This document shows positions 1 through 5,638 of a stretch of 5,638 nucleotides of DNA, in pieces. This DNA comes from Calditrichota bacterium (GTDB lineage: Bacteria; Calditrichota; Calditrichia; RBG-13-44-9): positions 1 through 5,638 of the forward strand of contig JAFGSO010000415.1 in assembly GCA_016934605.1 (NCBI GenBank), given 5' to 3'. The position numbers and the translations under genes were made by a program. Numbering within the stretch: the first letter of the stretch is position 1; every line of letters starts with the position of its first letter. Under the pieces are notes generated by a model. It did no database searches. It saw only the letters and a program-made list of their open reading frames with translations, and was not told the origin of the DNA.

Positions 1-1
1 G

Positions 2-91
2 GAAAAATTTGGCCTCGGCCTTGACTATGCCTATACACCTTATGGTGTGTTTGACAATGTCCAGAGATTCACGATTAAATTTGCTTTCTAG
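2..91 (+). CDS. C-terminal end of a PorV/PorQ-like outer-membrane barrel protein (5' partial)
   Basis: Only the last 29 codons and a TAG stop lie in the window. The reading frame is open from base 2. The tail reads GLDYAYTPYGVFDNVQRFTI followed by KFAF. A final Leu-Asp-Tyr-Ala-Tyr strand, a short loop with Tyr/Phe-Gly, then an Arg-Phe strand closing on a terminal Phe is the usual ending of PorV/PorQ (UPF0164-like) barrels, and a terminal aromatic residue fits recognition by the BAM assembly machinery. Family members are outer-membrane proteins, and PorV itself shuttles type IX secretion substrates. The stop is 18 bases before the receptor start on the same strand, so the two are probably co-transcribed. 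With so little sequence another small barrel family cannot be excluded. The similarity in type to the partial gene starting at 5489 supports the call. Confidence 0.6.
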   Translation, partial: EKFGLGLDYAYTPYGVFDNVQRFTIKFAF

Positions 92-96
92 AATAT

Positions 97-102
97 AAGG
101 GA
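97..102 (+). promoter_or_regulatory. Ribosome binding site of the TonB-dependent receptor gene
   Basis: AAGGGA lies 7 bases before the ATG at 110, within the 18-base gap after the upstream stop. It is purine-rich, close to the Shine-Dalgarno consensus, and followed by an A-rich spacer. It fixes the start, since the signal peptide begins immediately at this ATG. Confidence 0.75.
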
Positions 103-109
103 ATAAAAA

Positions 110-3100
110 ATGAATATTCATAAACTATTTAAATATTCGGTTTTATTCTTAATGTTGGCATTATCCTGCACATTATATGCTGCCAGCTCCGGAAAAATAG
201 CCGGTTATGTTACTGATAGTAAAACCGGCGATCCGATCCCGGGGGCAAACATCATGCTGGCGGGCAGTACCATTGGTGTAGCATCCGATATTGAAGGCTA
301 TTACTCCCTGCTCAATGTTCCTCCGGGTCGTTATGAGCTGAAAGTATCTGTCATTGGCTATAGTCAGGCCACTATCAAAGATGTTATTGTTGAGATTGAT
401 TTAACAACCACTATCAATGTCAATATGTCTGTTGAAACAGTTGATATGCAGGAAGTAATTGTCACTGCCGAGCGGCCGGTTGTTAAAAAGGACGTCTCTG
501 CCAGTGAATTGAATGTCAGCGCTGAAAAAATCGAAACCATGCCGGTCTCCAGTGTGGAAGATGTTATTTCGTTGCAGGCTGGTGTCGAAGGCGGACTAAC
601 TATCCGTGGCGGTGCTGCCAGACAAACCACTTTTATAGTCGACGGCTTTACTCAAAATGATGAGCGATCCCACGAACCCTTTACATCCATTAATATCAGT
701 ACCGTTCAGGAAATTAAAGTTCAAACGGGCGGTTTTAACGCTGAATATGGTCAGAGCCGCTCCGGCGTTATTAATGTGGTTACCAAAAGTGGTAGTAAAA
801 CCAATTACAACGGATCCCTATCCTTTCAGTATCAGCCACCTGGTAACAAATATTTCGGGCCATCCATTTACTCTCCCAACTCCTATTTTTTACGTCCTTA
901 CATGGATGAAGATATTTGTTATGTGGGCACGCAAAATGGCAGTTGGGACCAATATACTCAGGAACAATACCGTACTTTTGTCGGCTGGAATTATATATCA
1001 CAGACCTTGATGCAGGATGACAATCCTGACAATGACCTGACGCCAGAGCAGGCGAAAAGATTATTCGAATATCAGCATCGAAGACAGGGCGACGTTGTGA
1101 AACCAGACTTCATTCTGGATGCAAGTCTCGGCGGACCATTGCCATTGATTGGGGAATATCTCGGGGACATGAGATTTTTTGCCTCTCATCGTAATTCTGA
1201 AGAACAATTGATTATTCCGTTGTCCAAAGATAGTTATGATGAGAATATTACAAATTTAAAACTGACTTCGGATATTACACCTCGCATGCAACTGACAATC
1301 AGCAGCCGGTACAGTGAAACCTCCTCCGCATCGCCTTATAACTGGACCACAACACCCACCGGAACCGTCGTTCGCTCATCCTATTCTGTGGCAAGCCTGG
1401 CCAGTTCAACACCGGATGTTCTTTTTGTTCCGGCTTACTACAGCCCTACCAAAATTTTCAGGAATCAGATCGGCGCCAAACTGAACCATATTCTGACGGA
1501 CAGATCATTTTATGAGGTTAAAATCCAATATGACCAGAACTACTACCATACTTACCAGGTTTCATTAAGAGACACCACTAAAGATTATGATATCTTTCCC
1601 GGTGATGAAGCCGAATACCTGGTAGACGAACAACCCTATGGATTCTGGGGTTATGGTGTCGGCTCTATTGGTGACAATCTGCGTATCGGCGGCTGGCAGA
1701 ATATCGGCCGGGATTCCAGTTACATTCGTACCACCAATTTAAAATTTGACTATGTCAACCAGCTCAATGCCACCAACCAGTTTAAAACCGGTATTGATAT
1801 TCTGGTCAATAATTTTGATATTAAGTCCTTTGCGGAAAACCCCGGTATGGAAACCTGGAACAGGGAGCAAGTTTATGATGTAACTCCTTACAGGCTTGGA
1901 CTTTATGTACAGGACAAACTGGAGTTTGAAGGGTTTATTGCAAACCTTGGATTGCGGTTTGATTATACTGACGCCAATACCGATGTCTATACTATTGACT
2001 ATTATTCTGATTTTTACGAAGCGGGAGAAGGGTTTAATATTGAAAAGGAAGCACCCAGCAAAAAGGCCGAGGCCAACTGGGCCGTATCACCACGACTGGG
2101 TATTTCACATCCTATCACTGAAAATTCCAAGTTGTATTTTAATTACGGACATTTTAGAACGGAACCTTCCTCAACCTACCGCTTCAGGATTCAGAGATAC
2201 TACAATGGCTCTATCACTTCTATTGGAAATCCTTCGCTGGTCCAGGAAAAAACTGTTTCCTATGAAATTGGGTATTCCCACAATTTATTCAATACCTACT
2301 TTCTGAATATTGCCGGTTATTATAAAAATATTACCGACCAGATCGGGTGGATTAATTATAAAAACATCAATGGCAGTGTGAACTATTCGAAACCTGATAA
2401 TAATTTCTATGAGGATATTCGTGGTTTTGAAATTACCCTGGATAAAAAAGTAGGGGATTGGGTCACGGGTTTTATAAATTATACCTACATGGTCAACACC
2501 TCCGGTTACTTTGGATATACCTACTATTTTGAAGACCCCAATGAAATGCGTCAGTATCTGCTGGACAATCCCAGTCAGTCCAGACCCAGGCCAAGACCCC
2601 GGTTTAACGCCAACTTGGATTTTCACACACCCGAAAAGTTCGGGCCTAATTTGGGCGAGTTTTATATGCTTGGAGGATGGAATCTGAATATGGTAGCTTC
2701 CTGGAAAGCCGGCTCCTATTCCACCTATAATCCCAACAACATTCTGGGTGTCGGTATCATCAACAATGTTCAATGGAAAGACGCTTATTATTTTGATTTG
2801 AGATTGGCCAAAGCATTTAAGGTGAAAAGCACACGGTTTCAGGCTTATCTTGATATCACCAATGTCTTTAACATTAAACAACTTTCTTCCACCGGCTTTG
2901 ACGGAAGCAGAGACCAGGATAATTATATGAAATCCCTGCATTTTGACTGGGAAGAAGGATCTCAGAAAGGTGACGACAGAATCGGCGAATATCGTGATTG
3001 GGACACTGAATATGTACCCATGCGGGAAATCGGCTCTTTGTCCAATATTTCTTCACCTGACAGCAGGACCTTGTATTACGTGCAGGATGATGGTCAGTAC

Positions 3101-3256
3101 ATGATGTATGTTGACGGAGCCTGGGAAATCAAAAGTGAAAGTTGGGTCGAAAAAGAAGTCCTGGATACCAAAGCTTACATCGACATGCCCAATGTCCGTG
3201 GCCTGACCTTTCTTGATCCAAGGACAATTGTATTCGGAATCCGATTTTCTTTTTAA
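110..3256 (+). CDS. TonB-dependent outer-membrane receptor with N-terminal carboxypeptidase-regulatory-like domain
   Basis: The predicted product is a 1048-residue outer-membrane active transporter that would take up a substrate using energy from TonB-ExbBD. Residues 1-24 form a Sec signal peptide (basic start, hydrophobic core, cleavage likely after Leu-Tyr-Ala). Residues 28-107 match a carboxypeptidase-regulatory-like beta domain: GKIAGYVTD, then PIPGANI, then GYYSLLNVPPGRYEL. EVIVTAERP at 115-123 is a plausible TonB box. The plug spans about 120-226, with IRGG at 165-168, FIVDGF at 175-180 and the closing EYGQSRSGVINVVTKSG at 212-228. The rest is a barrel of alternating aromatic strands and long loops, ending in FGIRFSF with a terminal Phe. 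No STN signalling domain is present, so sigma/anti-sigma regulation through this protein is unlikely. Overall design is SusC/RagA-like, but no SusD follows. An acidic loop near 303-325 and a roughly 105-residue segment before the last strand are unusual. The substrate is unknown. The family call is very secure. Confidence 0.95.
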   Translation: MNIHKLFKYSVLFLMLALSCTLYAASSGKIAGYVTDSKTGDPIPGANIMLAGSTIGVASDIEGYYSLLNVPPGRYELKVSVIGYSQATIKDVIVEIDLTTTINVNMSVETVDMQEVIVTAERPVVKKDVSASELNVSAEKIETMPVSSVEDVISLQAGVEGGLTIRGGAARQTTFIVDGFTQNDERSHEPFTSINISTVQEIKVQTGGFNAEYGQSRSGVINVVTKSGSKTNYNGSLSFQYQPPGNKYFGPSIYSPNSYFLRPYMDEDICYVGTQNGSWDQYTQEQYRTFVGWNYISQTLMQDDNPDNDLTPEQAKRLFEYQHRRQGDVVKPDFILDASLGGPLPLIGEYLGDMRFFASHRNSEEQLIIPLSKDSYDENITNLKLTSDITPRMQLTISSRYSETSSASPYNWTTTPTGTVVRSSYSVASLASSTPDVLFVPAYYSPTKIFRNQIGAKLNHILTDRSFYEVKIQYDQNYYHTYQVSLRDTTKDYDIFPGDEAEYLVDEQPYGFWGYGVGSIGDNLRIGGWQNIGRDSSYIRTTNLKFDYVNQLNATNQFKTGIDILVNNFDIKSFAENPGMETWNREQVYDVTPYRLGLYVQDKLEFEGFIANLGLRFDYTDANTDVYTIDYYSDFYEAGEGFNIEKEAPSKKAEANWAVSPRLGISHPITENSKLYFNYGHFRTEPSSTYRFRIQRYYNGSITSIGNPSLVQEKTVSYEIGYSHNLFNTYFLNIAGYYKNITDQIGWINYKNINGSVNYSKPDNNFYEDIRGFEITLDKKVGDWVTGFINYTYMVNTSGYFGYTYYFEDPNEMRQYLLDNPSQSRPRPRPRFNANLDFHTPEKFGPNLGEFYMLGGWNLNMVASWKAGSYSTYNPNNILGVGIINNVQWKDAYYFDLRLAKAFKVKSTRFQAYLDITNVFNIKQLSSTGFDGSRDQDNYMKSLHFDWEEGSQKGDDRIGEYRDWDTEYVPMREIGSLSNISSPDSRTLYYVQDDGQYMMYVDGAWEIKSESWVEKEVLDTKAYIDMPNVRGLTFLDPRTIVFGIRFSF

Positions 3257-3259
3257 ACT

Positions 3260-3265
3260 GAGGGA
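3260..3265 (+). promoter_or_regulatory. Ribosome binding site of the 730-residue secreted protein gene
   Basis: GAGGGA lies 5 bases before the ATG at 3271, inside the 14-base gap after the receptor stop. It supports the start, which opens directly into a signal peptide. Its context (AGGGAATAAA) is identical to that before the receptor start. Confidence 0.75.
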
Positions 3266-3270
3266 ATAAA

Positions 3271-5463
3271 ATGAATAAATTTAAACAAAAATACAGCAAG
3301 ATAAATATCCTATTCGGTCTCATATTTATACTCAGTTCTGTTGCTCATGCTCAGAATTTCCCTTCAGTCAATGATTATAAATACATTCGTATTGGAGATT
3401 TGCAGGACAGGGTTTCAGCCTATGGCGGGGAACGGGGATGGAACAATGTTTACTATGAAGGGAAAAAATGGCCCGCTCAATATCCACTGGCTGATAATTT
3501 TGTCATTCAGCGCAACTGGTTTGCAATAGAAGATTTCACCGATGAAAAAGGAGTTCATTGGGACCACTGGGCAAATTACCTTTATGCCGGTTATGCGGAT
3601 GTATCCATCTATCCGATGCATCTGGAGCAGGTTGCAAAATTTGAAGTTCCCCAGGTCTATGTCGATGGGATCAATATTAGTGCTCCCTATAATGAAGATG
3701 TTGACCGAATTGATCCTAATATTCCATCTGACAGAATGGTGATCAATACCATCAATACAACTGCCGGAATCACAGTAACCCGAAGAATTCTGGCCTTTTC
3801 ACAGCAATATCATGATGATTATTTTATCCGCATGGTGACCTATAAAAACACCGGAAATACAGACTATGACGATGACATAGAACTGACTTCAGCCATTAAA
3901 GGACTCAGAATCGGTTGGGGAAACAGATATGGTTCCCGGGAAGGGGCTGCAACTGCCGACAATCAGCATTCCTGGGGAAAACATTCCTGGGTAACTCGTC
4001 GCGGTGAAGCCTATGCTTCCCATGCTGTCGACGTGGCTAATTTCACAGAATCTACAACCCTTGATCAACTGGAATGGATTCGTGCCGGATTCAGCTGGTT
4101 TGGCCAGTCCGAATTGTTGGATTATGACAACATTGGAGCTCCCGAAAGATCCGGAACCGGCCGTTTGACAGGCCATCAGTTTCAAGGCTCGGCAGTCATA
4201 CACGTGGATAAAAGCGCTACCGATAAAAGCGATGATCCCAATCAGCCTGTCTTTTTGGGATGGCATGCCGGGGACACCTATCCCGGTATTGGTAATCTGC
4301 GTGAAGAAGATGCTGATGAAATGAGTGAAGTTTATACGATGATCAGTGGAACGCCCTATGGTGGTGACGGCAATGGCGGAACAAACAGAATGTTTGAAGA
4401 TAATGTTTCTTCCCTTATCGACCGGGTGGATCCATACAAAATCCACGGCGACGGCGGCGGTACCAATGTAATGATGACCTACGGACCTTTTGACCTGGCC
4501 CATGGAGACAGTATTACCATCGTTGAAGTGGATGCTGTCAATGGATTATCCCGACCGATGTGCGAGGAAATTGGCGCAAAATGGCTTCAGGGTACCGGGA
4601 CCTACGATCTGCCGCCCAGTGGACAGTTTGCTGATCTGGGTGTCAACTATGGCGGTACAACTACTGACCCGGACCTCTACAAAAATGCCTGGGTTTATAC
4701 AGGCGCTGATTCCATCATGATGAGTTTCAGGCGAGCTATTGCCAACTATAATTTGAATTTTGAAATACCGCAACCACCTGCGCCGCCATCCTTTTTTGAA
4801 GTCAATTCCGGTGGTGATAAAATCACCCTGACCTGGGGAACCAGTGCTTCCGAAGGTGAAAGTAATTTTGGCGGGTACCGCGTCTATCGTGCCGTCGGCA
4901 AGCGAGACACTGTATTTACAAGAGTTGCTGAAGTTGGCCCCGGTGTTCTGACTTATGAAGACAAAGCAGCCAGCAGAGGATTTTCCTACTATTATTATGT
5001 GACTTCCATTACCGATGGCAGCCTCAATACAGCCGGTATTGCAAATCCCACCGGAATCCTTGAAAGCGGAAAATTCTATACCATGACCAATAAGGCCGCT
5101 TTTCTGAAACGACAAGCCGGAGAAAAATTATCTGATATTCGCATTGTACCCAATCCCTATAACATTCGTGCTACCCAATATCAATATACCGGTGAACCGG
5201 ACAAAATCATGTTCCTCGATATTCCTGCCTACTGTAAAATAAAAATCTTTACCGAAAGAGGCGACCTCGTTACAACAATCAATCATAATGATGGAAGTGG
5301 CGACGAAACCTGGAATTCTATGACCAATTCCCGACAGGAAATTGTCAGCGGAGTTTATATTGCTTATTTTGAGGTGACAAAAGATTATACCGATTCTGGC
5401 ACAGGAGAATTGTTATATAAAAAAGGTCAACATGCAACAAAGAAATTTGTTGTGATCCGATAA
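3271..5463 (+). CDS. Exported fibronectin III-domain protein with a T9SS-like C-terminal sorting domain; function unknown
   Basis: The product is 730 residues. Residues 1-28 form a Sec signal peptide with cleavage likely after Ala-His-Ala and no lipobox. Residues 30-500 match no enzyme family I can name. This part is rich in Trp, Tyr, Gly and Asp and looks all-beta, with YKNTGNTDYDDDIEL at 191-205 and GPFDLAHGDSITIVE at 405-419, a pattern typical of large surface proteins in FCB-type bacteria. Residues 502-590 form a fibronectin III-like domain (PPAPP opening, KITLTW at 517-522, GYRVYR, then YYYYVTSITD at 573-582). Residues 620-730 form a C-terminal beta domain: IRIVPNPYN, a central IKIFTERGDLV, SGVYIAYFEV at 693-702 and final KKFVVIR. 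This resembles type A T9SS sorting domains and the FlgD Ig-like fold. With a receptor 14 bases upstream and a PorV-like gene 25 bases downstream, it is probably a surface partner of the receptor. That role is inference; no catalytic motif is recognised. Confidence 0.85.
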   Translation: MNKFKQKYSKINILFGLIFILSSVAHAQNFPSVNDYKYIRIGDLQDRVSAYGGERGWNNVYYEGKKWPAQYPLADNFVIQRNWFAIEDFTDEKGVHWDHWANYLYAGYADVSIYPMHLEQVAKFEVPQVYVDGINISAPYNEDVDRIDPNIPSDRMVINTINTTAGITVTRRILAFSQQYHDDYFIRMVTYKNTGNTDYDDDIELTSAIKGLRIGWGNRYGSREGAATADNQHSWGKHSWVTRRGEAYASHAVDVANFTESTTLDQLEWIRAGFSWFGQSELLDYDNIGAPERSGTGRLTGHQFQGSAVIHVDKSATDKSDDPNQPVFLGWHAGDTYPGIGNLREEDADEMSEVYTMISGTPYGGDGNGGTNRMFEDNVSSLIDRVDPYKIHGDGGGTNVMMTYGPFDLAHGDSITIVEVDAVNGLSRPMCEEIGAKWLQGTGTYDLPPSGQFADLGVNYGGTTTDPDLYKNAWVYTGADSIMMSFRRAIANYNLNFEIPQPPAPPSFFEVNSGGDKITLTWGTSASEGESNFGGYRVYRAVGKRDTVFTRVAEVGPGVLTYEDKAASRGFSYYYYVTSITDGSLNTAGIANPTGILESGKFYTMTNKAAFLKRQAGEKLSDIRIVPNPYNIRATQYQYTGEPDKIMFLDIPAYCKIKIFTERGDLVTTINHNDGSGDETWNSMTNSRQEIVSGVYIAYFEVTKDYTDSGTGELLYKKGQHATKKFVVIR

Positions 5464-5477
5464 AAGCAACTTTAATT

Positions 5478-5482
5478 AGGAG
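5478..5482 (+). promoter_or_regulatory. Ribosome binding site of the downstream PorV/PorQ-like gene
   Basis: AGGAG, a strong Shine-Dalgarno core, ends 6 bases before the ATG at 5489. It lies in the 25-base gap after the preceding TAA. No terminator hairpin is seen in this gap, so read-through from the upstream gene is expected. Confidence 0.8.
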
Positions 5483-5488
5483 CAAGTA

Positions 5489-5638
5489 ATGAAAAATAGG
5501 AAACTTAAATATCTGGTTGTTTTGATCCTGGTTTTTTCAACTACGCTACTGGCTGAGGAAAAACTGGCGCAAACAGGGTTCCAGTTTTTAAGTGTGGCCA
5601 CAGAGGCACAGGGCGGAAGCATGGCTAATGCCATGACC
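5489..5638 (+). CDS. N-terminus of a PorV/PorQ-like outer-membrane protein (3' partial)
   Basis: The first 50 codons are present and the frame is open to the window edge. Residues 1-22 are a Sec signal peptide: Lys/Arg-rich start, a Leu/Val core, and likely cleavage after Leu-Leu-Ala. The mature start, AQTGFQFLSVATEAQGGSMA, fits the N-terminal pattern of the PorV/PorQ (UPF0164-like) family: a Gly-Phe/Met-x-Phe-Leu strand, then a segment ending in Gly-x-x-Met-x-x-Ala. Such proteins are small outer-membrane barrels, and PorV binds the C-terminal signals of type IX secretion substrates. Position directly after a gene with a T9SS-like C-terminal domain fits a shuttle or anchoring role, but that is inference. 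The barrel itself is outside the window, so length and integrity cannot be judged. Confidence 0.75.
   Translation, partial: MKNRKLKYLVVLILVFSTTLLAEEKLAQTGFQFLSVATEAQGGSMANAMT

Noticed and set aside
33..50. Hairpin with arms ACACC / GGTGT and a TTAT loop near the window start
   Set aside because: It sits within the coding tail of the upstream gene, over codons for the family-typical Tyr-Thr-Pro-Tyr-Gly loop, and has no following T-run. It is not a terminator.
155..181. Possible lipobox at Leu-Ser-Cys (residue 20) in the receptor signal peptide
   Set aside because: The residue at -3 is Ala and a good signal peptidase I site (Leu-Tyr-Ala) follows 4 residues later. A TonB-dependent barrel would not normally be a lipoprotein.
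2285..2941. 218-codon open frame on the minus strand
   Set aside because: It lies wholly inside the receptor gene, has no sensible ribosome binding site or recognisable domain, and its protein is a low-complexity Ile/Gly-rich product expected from the antisense of a barrel gene.
3889..4503. 204-codon open frame on the minus strand
   Set aside because: It is entirely antisense to the secreted-protein gene, whose signal peptide, FnIII and C-terminal domains are convincing. No family features are seen in the antisense product.
4546..5115. 189-codon open frame on the minus strand
   Set aside because: It is antisense to the FnIII-domain part of the secreted-protein gene, with no domain or signal peptide of its own.
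5464..5488. Intergenic gap examined for a terminator or promoter
   Set aside because: The 25 bases hold only the Shine-Dalgarno sequence. There is no inverted repeat, T-run or room for a full promoter.

Overview
The window is a gene-dense, single-strand stretch from a Gram-negative bacterium. It holds two complete genes flanked by two partial ones, all on the + strand with gaps of only 14 to 25 bases. The likely source is the Fibrobacterota-Chlorobiota-Bacteroidota (FCB) superphylum or an allied lineage such as Calditrichota, Marinimicrobia (SAR406) or KSB1. This rests on protein style: a TonB-dependent receptor with an N-terminal carboxypeptidase-regulatory-like domain, a secreted protein with a fibronectin III domain and a type IX secretion (T9SS)-like C-terminus, and PorV/PorQ-like barrel proteins. 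Placement below that level is inference.

Layout: 2-91 is the last 29 codons of an outer-membrane barrel protein, probably PorV/PorQ-like. 110-3256 encodes a 1048-residue TonB-dependent receptor with signal peptide, regulatory-like domain, plug and barrel ending in Phe. 3271-5463 encodes a 730-residue exported protein with a large uncharacterised N-terminal region, one fibronectin III-like domain and a C-terminal sorting-type beta domain. 5489 to the window end is the first 50 codons of a second PorV/PorQ-like protein. Each complete start has a good Shine-Dalgarno sequence. No promoter, terminator, RNA gene, mobile element or CRISPR array is visible, and no non-coding stretch exceeds 25 bases.

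How the genes may work together (inference): the receptor would import a substrate across the outer membrane using TonB energy. The 730-residue protein would be exported through Sec, then possibly moved to the cell surface by a T9SS-like route in which PorV-type barrels act as shuttles. There it could bind substrate or partner the receptor, much as SusD partners SusC, although no SusD-like protein or lipobox is present. A PorV-like tail directly before the receptor and a PorV-like start directly after the secreted protein suggest a repeated receptor / secreted protein / PorV-like cassette. That arrangement is the most interesting feature here. The substrate cannot be told from the sequence.
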